In this document: positions 12,801 to 26,300 of the stretch, one piece after another
Position numbering within the stretch: the stretch's first letter is position 1
Layout of the letters: each line of letters begins with the position of its first letter
Source: Plasmopara viticola
Lineage: Eukaryota > Oomycota > Peronosporomycetes > Peronosporales > Peronosporaceae
Assembly: GCA_001695595.3 (NCBI GenBank)
Contig: MBPM02000024.1
Location: 558,001 to 622,000, forward strand
DNA: 64,000 nt
Reading direction: 5' to 3'
Made by a program: the position numbers and the translations under genes
Notes under the pieces: model-generated
Seen by the model: only the letters and a program-made list of their open reading frames with translations
What the model was told of the DNA's origin: nothing
The model's database searches: none

Positions 12801-15070
12801 ACACGCTTCTCATTAAACAAGCTTTACGCATTACAGGGTAGGAACACGACTTATTATGGCCTGCTGAGCAGAATCGGGCGGCTGGTAACAATGGGTTTGC
12901 TTTACCAGTCGATCCAGGGCTCGTAAAGCTCTAGCTACAACAAGTCCACATACCTGTCCATGTCATCAACTAAAAAATGACTTTGTGCTGTCAATATACT
13001 TGACTGTTGCAGTTGGGTCGGTATCACTTTTAAAAAGTCTAAAAGCGTTTTATTAGCCACCAAAATTAGAGTCAATTTATTTTTTGCTCTTCGTATTTCT
13101 ATTAAGGCTACCACATTGTGGCTCATGGCTTTACGATAGTCAAGCAATTTGCTGAGATCAATCCTTCATCTGCACAGAAGCAAGTCGCGTCAAAACGACT
13201 TAGTACGTCCCTTATGAATTGACTTAATGCCACGGCTTACAAAATAATCGTTCAAACCGAAAACGAAACAAATAAGTTGAAGATTTAGTATTATCATGTG
13301 CTAGAAAAATTATTACAAATGCCGTTTCTTGTGTCACTAAACGCAAGTGCGTCCTCAATTGGTTGGTATTTCTAGGGTCAAACCCAAACAAACTAAGCAT
13401 CGCTCGATCACTTTTTGTTGACCACAAATACTTATTGGTGCGATTATTATTCGATGCGCCAGTGTACGAAGACTTACATGAAATTTGATGTTCAAGTGTA
13501 CATCTCGAAGTCCACCGCTAATGGTAACGACCACAGCATATTAAAGGCGTAAATCTGAAAGCTTATTTCCCACCAACCGATAGAGTGCTGAAACAAAATT
13601 TGACAGCTCAAGCACCATCAGAATGCTTATTTTCTAAGCTGTGCCATCCAAATAATGGCAAAACTGTTTTGCTTATAATACTTTAACATATTTCTGTTAA
13701 TTTTTAGAGGCTGTAAACGCTCTACTTGATAGTTTTTTTACGGGTAGTGTGAACTTCCTTGTCTTTTTTAGCTTAAGAGAAAATTTAATAAGGTATAATG
13801 ATGTATTAAACTACCTTGGGGAGTTTAACCCAAGTTCATAGCCAAAGTGTATTAGGAAGGCAAACTAATTAATATGTCACCCGCATTACAGAGAGCCTAT
13901 TTTTAAAACGAATTAAAGATCAAACGCTCTTCCAATGATTCGTACGATTATCGCCTTTATAAGACCTATTTTGTGTATGCGCTACATAAATTGAATAAAA
14001 ATTAAAGTTGGATATATACGTTGTGGATCAAATCGCGTTCTTTAAAATTTTCAGCCACTTGTCGCCCGAAGGCTCATATATATTATCGTGAGCGTATCTG
14101 GGCCAAAATTTCTGGCTTTGAACTTCCAGAAGTCTGGACCAGAATCTGTATGTTTTCGAGCTTTCATAAGTCAATTGCTTGCAGCAGTAGAGGCAAGGAT
14201 GTATTACATTCCAGCATCTAAATGCACAATTGAATGCAACATTTAACGTAACCAGAGCAATAATAATGCGCGAAACGTTTTCAGACCCACGAATCCCCAC
14301 AGAACTTGCGTATGGTCAAGAGAATCGGAGTATACCACTTTTACTTCAGTATTACTCATTCTGCGTGGATGGCAGCAGGCGGACTCGCTTAAGACAGGTT
14401 CTGCGGTCATCACATTCAGTCAGGTCGCAAAAAAAATCGTTCGTTGAAAACCGTTGAAAAGAATATAGTAATTTTGGCCAATTGACAGAAAATTTCCTGG
14501 ATCGCTTGCCGTGCATTTAAAGGAAAATGGCTTTTCTGCGTCAGGTTTTCGCATGAACCGATAGTTTTGTCTGGCTGCTGAAAGTGCACAGCCTTATATG
14601 TATTCTGTTTCTCAGCTTATGGCTTATGTCACGGTGTCTATTAAGCCCAATTTTAGCCGCCTCTTGGTCACCAGGCAACTCGTCTTTCTTACATGATCAG
14701 ATTCAACGGATGCAAATTGGAGAGATCTCTGAACGGTTGAATGCAAGAAGTGCTTTCTTATGCAACAATTACATTTCCCTGAACGATACGCGTACGCATT
14801 GAGCGCGTCAACATCCCCTTTAAAGGCTATTTGAGCATCATGTCATTTTTTTACCGTGAGAGATCTGATAGAATTTTTTTCTCAAATTATCTCAAAATGT
14901 ATTGTTATAAGTGACCATGACCGTCAAAACATTCTCTTTGTTTATTTGGAGCAGTTACTTTTTTAATTTTTCAACAGTATACACTTTAATGTGAGAAATA
15001 TAATCAGGGCGGCCAGTAGTCAAGTGATTAATAAGCTTGCCGAAATTACAGAGTCGAATTTTGTGCATAT
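9881..15070. other. Gene-poor stretch
   Basis: Only short unrecognised frames occur. A segment around 12330-12400 weakly resembles the dispersed repeat at 18325/37443 (agctctgtaagttcgagtc... then tagctct), so it may be a third, older copy. Nothing else could be assigned. Confidence 0.35.
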
Positions 15071-15082
15071 AATGGAAATATT

Positions 15083-15411
15083 ATATTGTATTGTATTGTA
15101 TTACGTTATCGCGTTGCCAAGTTATGCACGCGCTAGGCTCAGTCTGGCTAGACCACGGCATAGAGTGGTGTCAGCATACGTCGGGTCTCGTTCGGCGGGC
15201 AGTGCAGCCAGCACCGAGGTCGAGGGTCTTCCATTATTTTGCTTAGCTCTGACTTGGTAAGAGCCCAGGTGGCGCCCTGGTGCTGGAGACCGACGCGTCG
15301 AGGGTGAGACTCGTTAGAGTCTTGCAGATGCCCGAGAGCACCTGCCCGAAGCGCGCGAGCATTTAGCCCCCGCGCTTGGAAGGAGGGCGCCATCCCAACC
15401 TTTTCCAAAGG
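15083..15411 (-). mobile_element. Internally deleted non-LTR retrotransposon derivative, copy 1
   Basis: The element is in minus orientation. Its 3' end is a short tail of tattg repeats (15083-15103 on the plus strand) followed by sequence matching the 3' end of the full-length element at 23352-23500. It then jumps to a roughly 32-bp piece matching 23858-23889 (agctctgacttggtaagagc) and then to the 5' end matching 26411-26540. The flanks aatggaaatatt (15071-15082) and aatggaaacatt (15412-15423) look like a 12-bp target-site duplication with one mismatch. The same three-piece structure with the same junctions recurs at 46787-47113, so this is a non-autonomous family, probably moved by the autonomous element's proteins. 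A 151-codon minus-strand frame crosses it but is not a real gene. Confidence 0.85.
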
Positions 15412-18324
15412 AATGGAAACATTGTCTTTAAAAATATCAGTGTATTTACTTGCAGTTTTTTGCACACTTAAAGCCGGAGATTGTCCACCAGAGGATCGAA
15501 TATCGTCCTGCAACCCTCCTCTGTCAAAGATGCCGTGTGACCTTATTGCACCCCAAGTACTCCTCTCTGCTGTCAAGTAGTCGAAGTGCAATACAATGTT
15601 CATGCTCTAAGAGCATAGCCGGGGATCGGGCAGTACACGGTGGTAGCTGACCCAAGCTACACATTCTCAGGAATGAGATTGCGACGATTGAGTGAGGACG
15701 CAGGAATCTTTCACCGGATTGCAAGGATCAAAAGGACAAAGGGAGTCTCTGAAGACACAAAAGGAAGAACGAAGCAGCCGATGTGACAAAGATGAACCGG
15801 TGGTCCCACGAAGAGACGAGGAATCTTAAAAATCGGGCGTCTATTACAAATATTTTTCACACGACTAGATCTTATCCTTAAAGATGAGGACCGTGAGCAC
15901 GTAGCCAAACGTGTCAAATAAGAGCGCAAGAAAAAGGGTTTGTTTTGCACGTTGAAGTCTGAAAAGCTGAGTGGGGGAGATTGAGAGTACTACCATCAAC
16001 GGGAGGTTATAGTTTTAAAAAGGCTCTGAGGCAAGCGGAGGCGGTGCTGAAGACGCTTAGAGGCGGTGCGATATTAAGCGTATTTTTATGACATCTAGTA
16101 TGACAGCTAATATTAAACAAGGACTCTTGGAGTACCTGTGGGTGTGGCAATGCATTCGGCTGCGACGACTGCTTAGTATGAGCGGTCGGGCTTTAAGGTA
16201 ATGATGAATGCCTCTAGCTCTTACTTGCGCCGGACGAAGGGTTTTTAATACAAAAGTGGTAACAATTTATAAACCATTGACTAGTTTGTTTGATTCAGTA
16301 TTTATCAACCCACATGTACGAGCATATTTGAGGACGCGTTCGAGTCCGTATTAGCGCCTTAATTGGCTGCCGCAGTTATGGCAAGGGCTTTTTTCTTTTT
16401 TTATGACTTTTTGGGGAACGTTCAAGGCATATCAATGTAAATACCTATAATATATCTGTTGCGCACGAAAGGCCACCGCTTTCTGTCCTCTTTGACAGAA
16501 GGAGCCAACTTCTAGCTAACAAACTCACCGGTTTATTGTAAGCAGCGAGACCAATTACCGCATTTATCCCGCTAGGCATCTTGTAGACTTACAATAAAAC
16601 GTCGCGAGGCTGAGCCATTATCGCACTGTTTGAGGTTATCTAGCATAAACAAAAAAAAAATTGACCCCATGCATTATGCACACACACCCAGTTTGCCAGC
16701 GTTGCACGACACAGCTGTCTTTTCGGATGCACAGAAGATGCATTTTGTAAAGCTCGCTTACTTTCTTGTGTAAAAGCGCTCAATTAAAATACAATTGTGT
16801 TGAGGGTATACTCGACGCGACTGCGTGTATCGAGGTCATTGGTTCAGATAAAATGTCCTTCAATCTTTGAATGTCGCGAGAGCAATGCAAGTCCATAAAT
16901 GCATTTTTCCTTTTAAAAGGTAGAAGTTGCGTACAGTGTATGCGTCAAAGTCTTCGCATTGTCATTGGCTTCCTGTGTTTGAAGTCAAAGTTATATTGGC
17001 GACTAATCTATGAATATCATAAACTTAATTCTTCAACACTATCTGCGTGACACCGATTCTAAGAGAAGACCAGTACCTTAAAAGCGTGTCCTGCATTTAA
17101 CTTCAATGATATTCTTAGATATACCGCTCACGACGGTTGATTGGTGATGCTGGAAAGCTTATCAGAGCGTCGCACGATCTTTTCAATTGTTATAAGTTTT
17201 TGCTTGGACGGAGTTTTGATGATATATATGTTCATTGCCACTTTGGGGCGAAAAGGCGGTATTAGAGGCTCTCTGTATGTCATTTAATGCAAAATTTAAA
17301 TGAGGCAATTTTTTCGTCAGCATTGGCAAATTTGTCATCGCGGCAGAGGAGACTAAGTTTTTTCGGAAACTTTATAAATAATATTCGCGTAGCACCTAAG
17401 CATATGAATATTCTGCACTAGTTTCTATCTGTGACGCAACCGTCGTCACCGGCAAGTTTGCCGGTAATGACCATTGCGCCATAACAATACATTATTCCGA
17501 AAAACACATTTACTGGTACCAACCATAGGAATAGGCGACTGTAAAGTAGCAGGGTCCAGATGCCATATATGTGTTGGGAGTCAAGAGACTTTATCGGTTG
17601 AAAACAATTTAAGGATGTGTAAGAAGCCATATGACGAAATAGATAATAATAGCCTTTAGGATGGTTGCCGTATATGTCTGAAATTCACCGATGAGGCTGT
17701 AGGAAGCCAAGAACAATTACGAAGTCCCCATCTCTCAATTTTGATCAAAGCAACTTACACTCCTTCCCCTTTTCCGACTTCGCCCCGCTCGCCGCTCAAG
17801 TCTTGTTCGAAAATCGACCTAAAGAGAAGAAGCTTTCTCCGCGACTGTGTTGCATAGTAGCACTTGTCGTGTCAGGTTGGAGAGTTCCAGGAGACGATGC
17901 TCGTGGTCACATAAGGAGAAGCGAGTCATTCTGTGACTATGGTACGAGCCACATAGTAAGAAGAGCTCGATTTCAAACACTAATTTTCAGCACGAACTTA
18001 ACGTTCAGTGGTTGGTTAGTGTGACTGCACGCTAGTGTAGTACAAACATCTGTAATTTCTTCAGTTGGTCTGTGATTTACGGCTTTCGCCTTTTGGTGAA
18101 TTTCTTATCGAAAAATGACTTGCCCACTTGGCTTATATTAATACATGTTTGTAATTACTAAGCTGGTTCGTTCGGCTTCGCTGTACGAGAAACGAAAAAG
18201 TAGTGAGACTACGGCATTTAAACGAATTAAATGAGCTTCGTGTAGCGAAAATAAACTCGAGTATAGAATTATTCTGGCTTCTCAATATACTATTCAAGAG
18301 AAGCAGCAGCTCCAACGCTACCTA
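15412..18324. other. Gene-free stretch with an unrecognised segment at 15430-15960
   Basis: The first about 550 bases appear less AT-rich than their surroundings and have overlapping frames of 66-79 codons on the minus strand, without any recognisable domain. On the plus strand the same bases give charged peptides interrupted by stops. It may be a transposon relic. The remainder is AT-rich with no feature I can support. Confidence 0.35.
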
Positions 18325-18930
18325 GTGTACACGTTTGAGATTGCCCTCGAGATCAACTCTGGTGTACTGCATACTACCTATAATGCTGATCCAAAAGTCG
18401 TTGTCCGTAATGAAGGGTGTATAGTTATTCTTAAGGCTCCGGGTGAAGCACATCCTCTGGGATACTTTTCAGTTTAAATAAGATCTCAGTGACTATGAGT
18501 TCTTCGACATTCAGTAGCCTTGACTGACACCTCTTTTATTTGAAGCGCTACTGCCGTAACACAACGACCAGTTCAACTGTTAGGACTTTTTGAATAAAAA
18601 TTCTTCGTCAATTACGAAGTCGCTTGTGGGAACTAGGATTTGAATTCTTGTAGCATTGTGACTATTTTGTAGCAGATCTGCAATTTCACTCTTGGTGTCA
18701 CACTTTTGGGCATATTTAACCGTCTGTGTCTTGCGGACGATTTTTTACTCGGTTGCGGATTTTTGCCACCCGCTGCTGGTAGATCAAGCGTTTAGTGAAT
18801 TCAAATTCCCGCTTAAAGCACTTTGTTTCCTGAAGTCGGTGGTACTATGCCACCCATCTGTAAAACAATGACAGCAAGATATTATGTGCAATCTTCATCG
18901 CCTTAGATGGTTGGTCCTGCTAGCGGATCT
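18325..18930 (+). repeat. Dispersed repeat, copy A (pair of 37443-37940)
   Basis: It aligns by eye with 37443-37940 in the same orientation. Shared blocks include acacgtttgag.ttgccctcga, gaagggtgta, agttcttcgacattcagtag (in the partner cactcttcgacattcagtag), and later accacc/tgccac..gct.gctgg. Divergence is high. Both copies lie on the same side of a minus-strand GH131 pseudogene, which suggests both belong to one larger duplicated block. The plus strand reads YTFEIALEINSGV here and HTFELALEENSSV in the partner, so the source may have been protein-coding, but it was not identified. Confidence 0.65.
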
Positions 18931-20579
18931 AGGTCACGTGCTAAGGAGTGCAATAAAATCGTCTACATTCGAGGGGTTCGATACCTTTCAAACTAATTTC
19001 TGACCAGGCTTCACATTAATGGCGCACGCAAACAGGGATGGTGATAGGACTAACCCTTATTCTGTTGTGCGGGATGTGTGGCTAGGAAATTTGGCATAGC
19101 CTCACCGATTGATCCAAGGCCTGTGCGTCCAAAAATGTTGTGCGCTGTCAAAGTTCTTACCCCTCACACCCACGTAAGCCATAGAAATGTATTGTAGCCA
19201 TTTGAGCAACATATTAACTTGTTACCGCTTCTTCATTAAGAAATCGTCTTAAATGTTTCCAAAAAAATCTTATTGTGCTGCATTTTTAGCGCGCCAAACT
19301 CTACTAGTACTTGTAATGTATTTTCATTTTTTCGCACACTTGACTGTTCAACCAACACTCTACAGCTAATCAAGTCGAAGTGGGGTTCGAACTCACGAGT
19401 TAACGAAGGTTTTTCTTTTGGAATGTGGCTGCCAATTTTAATGCTCTGTATCCATCATGAGGACTAACTTATTCTCCAACAAGCCGCCCTTTGTTACCTT
19501 GTAACAAGCGCAATTTGGCACTGGAAATGTGGTTCTGCCAGCACCCTCTAACGCCGTTGGGTATGTTAAGCTTTCCTCGTTTGGGCGTCTAAGAGACACG
19601 CACATATGATGTGTCTGTGTTTACCGCAGCTGAAGTAGCAGTTGTTGCTTTGACAGATTGCGTTACGTGCATTAGTAAAAACAGACCCAAATTAGTGGAC
19701 CCAAGATCACCACTTGTAATTTATGGCCTTTTAGATTTCCTGACCTGTATACCTCTTGACGGTCGATTTGACCCGATTCTTTCATCTCTGCTTTCAGCTC
19801 TTTAATTAGATGATCGCGAGGTGAGCCTACTCTTATACCGTCCATGGAAAATTGTATCTTGTTCGGCGTGCGCCAATAATGGAAAGCATCGACCTTATTA
19901 GCAAAAGAGTGTAAACATGAAGTAAATGCCTGCCTTTTTGTAAGCGTGATAACCGACTGGAGCCATGTATATGCGCCAGAATGAACGTTGCTCTAAAATG
20001 TATCTTAATGTTTTTCCAGAACACGAAGTCTCTTGTGAAGCTGTTAAGTGCCTCATTTGAAACCCGGCCTCCCAATAAGAGAGCGCGAACGCCAAGCAAA
20101 CTGCATATCTATGATCAAAATCGCATCTCTAACTCCTTGACCCAGTAGAGAGAACTTTATGCATTCAAACTTGGAAACTTTAGGCTTCACTGGCACAAAT
20201 CCGGTACTACCAGACCAGAGCCTGGACAATCTTTGCTTGCTACATACGAACACCGTGTAACATTTTGGCTGCTTCGCAACAGAGAGGGGTGCTTCCAGGC
20301 GTATTAAGTCACACAGTATATTTCGCAAAAAAAATAATATACGACCTTCCACCCGTAAGTGTGCAAAAACTTCAATATAAGGATTTACTTCATATTAAAT
20401 ACTGTCTTTATATGCACTAGATATGACTGTAAATCACAAACTATTCATTATATAGTTTCTTTGAATATCCTTAGAAGGCAAAGTGGCCATTTTTTTGCGG
20501 GAAGACATTGTTCAACACAAAAGAGAAAGAGCATGATTTTTTTTTATCAGAGCATGAAAAACGACAAACAGTATTTTAC
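18931..20579. other. Gene-poor stretch
   Basis: No gene is recognisable. Short frames of 60-100 codons occur on both strands without domains. In the related block at 37-39 kb the equivalent interval is only about 0.2 kb, so this part is either an insertion here or a deletion there. Confidence 0.35.
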
Positions 20580-22200
20580 ACATTCGTCTTTAAAATTTCG
20601 GTGAGCTATCGCTTTCACTGCGAATTATACGGTCCAGCAACTCGCGGTTTTTATTGTTTGAGTTAAACACCTTGCCCGTTATTTACTTTTATAAAAATTA
20701 ACCAGTGTAAAGGGAATGGCTGCGACAAAAATCAACATTGAAATTTACAAGTAAAAGATCAGCTTAATGAATATCTTCTACAATAACGAAATGTTACAAC
20801 ATACATTTCATTTTAAGGGTACTAGCAAAGACGCTCTAACACTAGATGCTACTTTGGAGCATTTCCTTGCTAGCGTCACCTTTTAAGCTGCTCAATTTGT
20901 TTGTTGGGGACGAAGATTGGTCGTTGGCGAACCCGTCGTCATCTCAGAAGAAGCCAAGGGAGAATCGCCGGCTTGGACTTGCTTCGTATTCGAACCTCCA
21001 GATGATTCCGCAGTAGAAATTGCAGTCGAGGCCGAAATGCCCTTGTAGGACAAATTGTCAGATTTTTCATTCATCACGGGCTCACTATCATTATCCGACA
21101 GCGGCAACTCCCCGACGTGGAGTTCGTAATTTGTCGAGAACTTGGTCACCACATCGTCAGTCTTGTTATAGACGAGGTCCTTGTCGCCCTCACTCATATA
21201 GAAATCAAGAACGGAGCCATTGCCCGATTTGACCGCCGCGATGCCAATGCCAAAGTTGTACCATGTGCCAGGCAACAAACTCGGTCTCCCACTTTGAATC
21301 ATAAATACGTTGTTGAGGTAGATGATCATGGGCGTGTCGAGAGTGGCATCGACACAAATCTCGAAAATATGCGTCTCCGTAAAGATCATTTGCCACGCGT
21401 ATGGGATTAAGAAAGCCTCGTCTTTCATGACACTTGTCCGAAAAAAGATCGTCCCTTGCGCATTGCTGGGGATATTCTGGACCAATCCCGAGCGACGGAA
21501 GTTGGTCTGGTTTTGAAAAATAGCGTTTTTGTGCACCTTAATGTCAATCACGGCTGTGTCTTCATTGTAGGACGATCGACCATTCTGTGTAATAGTCACA
21601 TCGTCCTAAACGTTTCCATCCGTGCCACCGTCGCGCTTGGTCAAGATATACGTCAGGTACTTGTTGGTCGATGTGCCGATAGTTAGACCAAGTCCGCGAC
21701 CATCCCAAGGAAGAGATTGGTCAGTGGCAGTGACAGGGACCGCAACGTAGGCCGAGAAGAGGGCCACTGCGTTGAAAATGGCGGATGGGAAGACCAGGGT
21801 TGAAAGTTGAATTGTTGCTGATGCGAGTTGCTGCAGGGAGATTGGAAGATAATCAAGGAATTTGATGCCGGAATTTAGCAAGACGCTTGTCGAAGACATC
21901 CATTCGTCCCTTGGGTCTTACCTGCCGAGTCTCTCGCTCTCCATAATCTCCGCATTCGTGAAGTCGATTTTAATTTATACTTGATGGCTATTTTTTCTTG
22001 AAAAGAGAATCTCTTTTACTTGGTTATTAGATAAAAGTAAGGATATCTAATTTTTAAGTGGCAAGACTGTGCTTTAGTAAAGTTCTCGTAATCTCGAATC
22101 AAATTTCAGTAATGTCACACAAAAAAATATTTATTTGCACGCTCTTACTTCCCCAATAATACTCTGTTTTGGTACTCAAAGACTCAAGCGAGCTTAGTAT
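20580..22200 (-). repeat. Left arm of a long inverted duplication carrying GH131 copy 1
   Basis: The reverse complement of this arm matches 26558-27740 closely through the GH131 pseudogene and its 5' leader. Its outer 5' flank (about 21970-22200) matches 23130-23349 just outside the retrotransposon. The arm therefore equals the right arm minus the inserted element. The 3' flank (20600-20890) also matches the 3' flank of GH131 copy 4 at 38220-38450, for example tttattgtttgagttaaaca and acaataacgaaatgt. Confidence 0.8.
20892..21899 (-). pseudogene. GH131 glycoside hydrolase, copy 1, disabled by a nonsense codon
   Basis: The minus strand encodes a close relative of the intact GH131 protein at 40222-41157: LPWDGRG, TQNGRSSYNEDTAVI, GTIFFRTSVMKDEAF, PGTWYNFGIGIAAVKSGNGS. 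Two lesions are clear. The ancestral initiator is CTG at 21795-21797, and a TAG at 21606-21608 splits the frame into a 97-codon front part and a 235-codon rear part. A different upstream ATG at 21899 opens the front part, but the extra residues do not resemble the family's signal peptide. The rear part is otherwise intact. Both lesions are shared with copy 2 at 26738. The copy is head-to-head with copy 2. Confidence 0.87.
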
Positions 22201-23129
22201 ACGCTTTTAAAGAACGAAAATATTAATTAATGTGTCGAATCAGCATCGTAAAATCGCTGTAATAAGTCAGCTATTTGGCTCTTGGAGAGCATAGAATAGT
22301 AGTTGTACAATCAAATTTTGTAATATCGATCACAAATGTATGTTACCCATCGCGTAAATTTCAAGCTAAATTTGTAATCGTAGGGATAAGAACACTTTTT
22401 AGCAAAAACCTGTACGAACTACAAGAGCGTTGAAGCAATGTGCAAATCCACTAAACCATCTTGTAAATGTCAGAGTTATAAGGTCATCGATGCGGTGCAA
22501 TATTTCTTACGTGCAGAGTAGAATTTTTAATACTTTTTATGTGGATCTAATTTAGGTGCCATGAAGTTGCAACTCCGCTTGACGGCCACTTCATATGATT
22601 AAAGTGTCGGTTCGACGCCGGAAAGCTTTCAAGTGTGCTTTGTCGTAAAATGCATTCAGCGAATGATTAAGAGCGTATGGTAAAAATTGTCTTATAGGCC
22701 AAGACAAGCGCTGTCTGTGTTGTTCACTATCGATTAGATTGTTCGATATAGAAGGACTTGTAAATGTTGCAATCTGAAATTTACAAACTTGTATATTAGG
22801 TACTTCCTCTATAAAGTTGGTTTGCCAAATAAGCGTTGGACTCACGACTTTGCGCTATAGTATAATCATCCCATATCCTAATCCTTCAGCAAGCATCGCG
22901 CAAAGCCAAGCACCCTTCCATTCACAAGTTAACATCTGACTCTTTTCTCCATACGAGCAAGTTACGACTTACGTGCTGTCGTCAAAGATGCTTTAACTTT
23001 GACTCATTCATTTTTTATTTACGCAAGGACGTTAATAACATCTGGTTGTAAGGGCAAATATTAACGAGGAATTAGAACTCAAATGTAGACTATTAACTTT
23101 CACATCGACCACGTTTCAATATCGAATCC
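22201..23129. other. Spacer of the inverted duplication
   Basis: This AT-rich sequence lies between the two arms and has no recognisable gene. The longest frame (22591-22845 minus, 84 codons) has no known domain. Confidence 0.45.
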
Positions 23130-23333
23130 TTAATGTAGCACACATATTGCTAAATTTGAGCAAAACAGAGTGCTAATGAAATATTCTTTTTATTTTTTCG
23201 TGTGACATTATTGGAATTTGATTTTCTGAGAAGGCGTTAAACACAAGACTTTGTGCTTTATCGTAATCTCCACCTAAAGATATCCTAACTTCTATCTAAT
23301 AACCAAGTAAAGGAGATTCTCTTCTCAACAAGA

Positions 23334-23349
23334 AAAAAGCCATCAAGTA
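23334..23349. repeat. Target-site duplication, left copy
   Basis: The 16-bp sequence aaaaagccatcaagta lies immediately outside the 3' tail of the retrotransposon. It is repeated exactly at 26542-26557; with the preceding g and one extra a here, the match extends to 17-18 bp. Confidence 0.9.
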
Positions 23350-23385
23350 ATGTAATGTACTGTATTACGTTATCGCGTTGCCAAG

Positions 23386-26300
23386 TTATGCACGTGCTAG
23401 GCTCAGCCTGGCTAGTCCACGGCATAGAGTGGTGTCCGCATAAGTCGAGTCTCGTTCGGCGGGCAGTGCAGCCAGCACCGAGGTCGTATGGGTCTTCCAT
23501 TTCTTTCGGTCTTGTGCAAGGGTACGTACCACTTCGAGGTCTTGTGCTGTCCGGAGTCGAAAGCCGGAGCCACAGGAAACAAGGTCGTGGTCGAGTGTTG
23601 AGGGGAGCGTGGTGCGGGGACGTCCGCGCCATTTTGCTGCGGTGGAGAAGAAGTAGGCGCGCATCTGGAGGTTAGCTGGAATGTCGGGATTGCGGCGAAG
23701 TACATGGCCAAACAGGCGCCAGCGAGCTTGAGTCAGTCGTGGTCTCAGCGGCCGCTCATCACAGAGGTCGTAGAGTCTTGCATTCGAAATGTGTCGAGGG
23801 TAGCGGTAGCCAAGAGCGTAGCGAAGCTGGCGGCGATGGAAACTCTCGAGGCCGTGGAGCTCTGACTTGGTAAGAGCCCAGGTGGCGCAGTTGTACAGCA
23901 GAATCGGTAGAACGTAGGTGTTGTACAATCGAATGCGGGTCTTGGGTGAGATGAGCGTGGGGTGGGGCCAGACGGACCAGAGGCGGTGGAGCGCGAGGGT
24001 GGCCAGGGACTTGCGTCGGGATAGATCTTCAATATCGCCGAGGAGTGTTCCGAGCTTCTTAGTGTGGCGCCAGGTTTCTTCTCGGGCTCGGGCGTGTCGA
24101 GTGGCGCCTGACGGGTTGCAGTGGCGGCGGATTTTGGTGACTTCGGTCTTGGCTAAGTTCATGTGTAGACTCCAGCGACTGAGAATCGCTGGGGCCTGGT
24201 CCTGGATAAGCTGGACGACGGATGGATCAGTGCAGATGAAGTCGGCGTCGTCGGCGTAGACGATCATCTGCTGCAGGAGGTTGTGTGGCACATCGAGTGC
24301 ACCGGAGAGGTCGCGAAGAGCTGCTTCGAGGTAGATAGTAAACAGAACGGGTGAGAGTGAGTCGCCTTGGGGTGTACCTACGTTACTTTCGAACGGGTCG
24401 AGAGCTTGGTTGCTGGATCGGAGTGAAAGTGTCGTGTGGCTCAGGAGGAGTCGGATGAGTCGAACTTCGTCGTCTTGAAGGAATGTCTGGAGCACAGTGA
24501 TGAGCTTGGATCTGTCGATGCTGTCGAATGCGCGGGATAAGTCGATACCTAACACATAAACTGTTTCACGGCGGTCGGTGGCTCGTGCGGTGAGCCATTC
24601 GTGAGCCCAGACGGCGTCTGCCGTGCTGCGATGAGCGCGGAAGCCGCTTTGGTGTGGCGAGAGGAAGTTGTCGACGTCGGATCGGATCCGGTTGAGGACG
24701 ACGAGTGATACGGCTTTGCGGATGCTGTTGAGTAGGACGATCGGTCGGAGACTGGAGCATTCACCTTGGGATTTGTTCGGCTTCGGGAGACACAGAAGAG
24801 TGCCTTCGCCGAGCTCGAGTGGCTGTCCAAGTGCGAAACTGTCGTTGATCAGAGCCGCGAGGGGTTCGGCAATCTGGTCGGTTCCGTACTTGAGCAGTTC
24901 TGCTGGAATATCGTCGGGTCCTGATGCACGTCCGTTGCTGAGTCGGCGGAAAGCGCGGGCGAGCTCGTCACCAGTGATTGGGGAGCTCAGAGGTCGCGCA
25001 TCGCTGCTTGGGATGATTGGAGCGTGAGTTGGATCCGTTAGTTGTCCTTTGAAGTAGCTGCGGATGAGGTTGTTCGCGGTTGGTCGGTGTAGGATGTATT
25101 TGCCTGTGCTGTCGTGCACGGTGACTTGTCCTGGTGGTCGCGGGAAGAGCTCGCGTACGGCTGAGTACATGCGTACGGAGTCGTGAAGTTCTTCGATGCG
25201 GCTGATCTTGGCGTCGAGAGCTTGGAAGGCGAGTTCGCGGCAGCGTTGGTGGATTTGGCGGAGTACGGCGTTACGTTCGCGGCGAAGTTCTGCGATGTTC
25301 GCAGCGTGGTCGTTTTGGACACGGAGTCGGAGGTGACGTTGCTGTTCGGACAGTGCTGTGAGCGTGGCGTCGATGTATCTGCGGGTGCTGCGTTGAGGGG
25401 AGAAGCCAACAGCTAGTTCGGCGGCCGTTTTTGTCGTCTGTAGAGTTGCGTTCCACCGTTGCTGGATCGGGTCGGTGACTGGGATCGAGTGTTCAGTTGA
25501 GGCAGCGATCAGCGCTCGTACGTAGGCGTCGCGGGCGTCTTCGTCATGGACTAGGGCGTCGCGGGCGAGGTGCAGTCGTCGAGGGAGCTCTGAGCGCGGT
25601 CGGAACCGGATCTGAGCGGCGCCCTCTAGAGTGAAGTCCGCGGTGACGAGCTTGTGGTCTGATGAAGTGAGAGTGCCGCCCCAAGACTGCGCATCCACGC
25701 ACAGGCGACGGCAGTTCTGCGAGCAGAGGATGTAGTCAATCTGGTTGTAGATAGAGTGGTCCGATCTGCGCTGGGTCCACGTCGTGATGTTCTTTGCTCG
25801 CTTTGGGAAATCTGTGTTTGTCACAAAGAGGTTGTGAGTCTGACAAAAGGAGGCGAGGACATTACCGTTGCGGTTGCGATAACCGCGGCCGTGGTTCCCA
25901 AGGAAGGGTTTGAGGTCGTGGCGCCGGCCCAGCTTTGCATGGGCCGGCGCCCATGTAAGGAAGGTTAGATCGCGGCGCGGGAGGGAGGTGAGCGCGGTGC
26001 TGAGGTCAGCGTAGAATCTGTCGACGGCTTCTAGGGGGTAGCCGCTGTGCGGTGAGTACGCATTCACGATGTTGACGGTGCCGATGTGGGGAAGTCGCAG
26101 TTTTAAGATACCGATACGGTCAGAGTGAGACCAGTAGCGTTGGAGGAATGGTCGGAGTCGCGGAGAGATTGCGAATCCGATGCCGTGTAACTCGGTTTTT
26201 GCTTGCAGGGTTAGAAGAAGGAAGTCATCAATGAGGTGCTCACCTCTATCGTAGATCTTGGTTTCTTGGAGGCCAAGGATATCGACGCGGTAGCGCCGGA

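Noticed and set aside
15148..15603. A 151-codon minus-strand frame
   Set aside because: Much of it is the deleted retrotransposon derivative read through into its flank; ATWALTKSEL comes from the element's ORF.
19379..19400. A tRNA-like T-arm (gagttcgaacccc on the minus strand) with a nearby D-arm-like phrase
   Set aside because: The two parts are in the wrong order, and no acceptor stem or anticodon arm can be formed around the T-arm. It is probably chance, or at most a very old tRNA-derived fragment.
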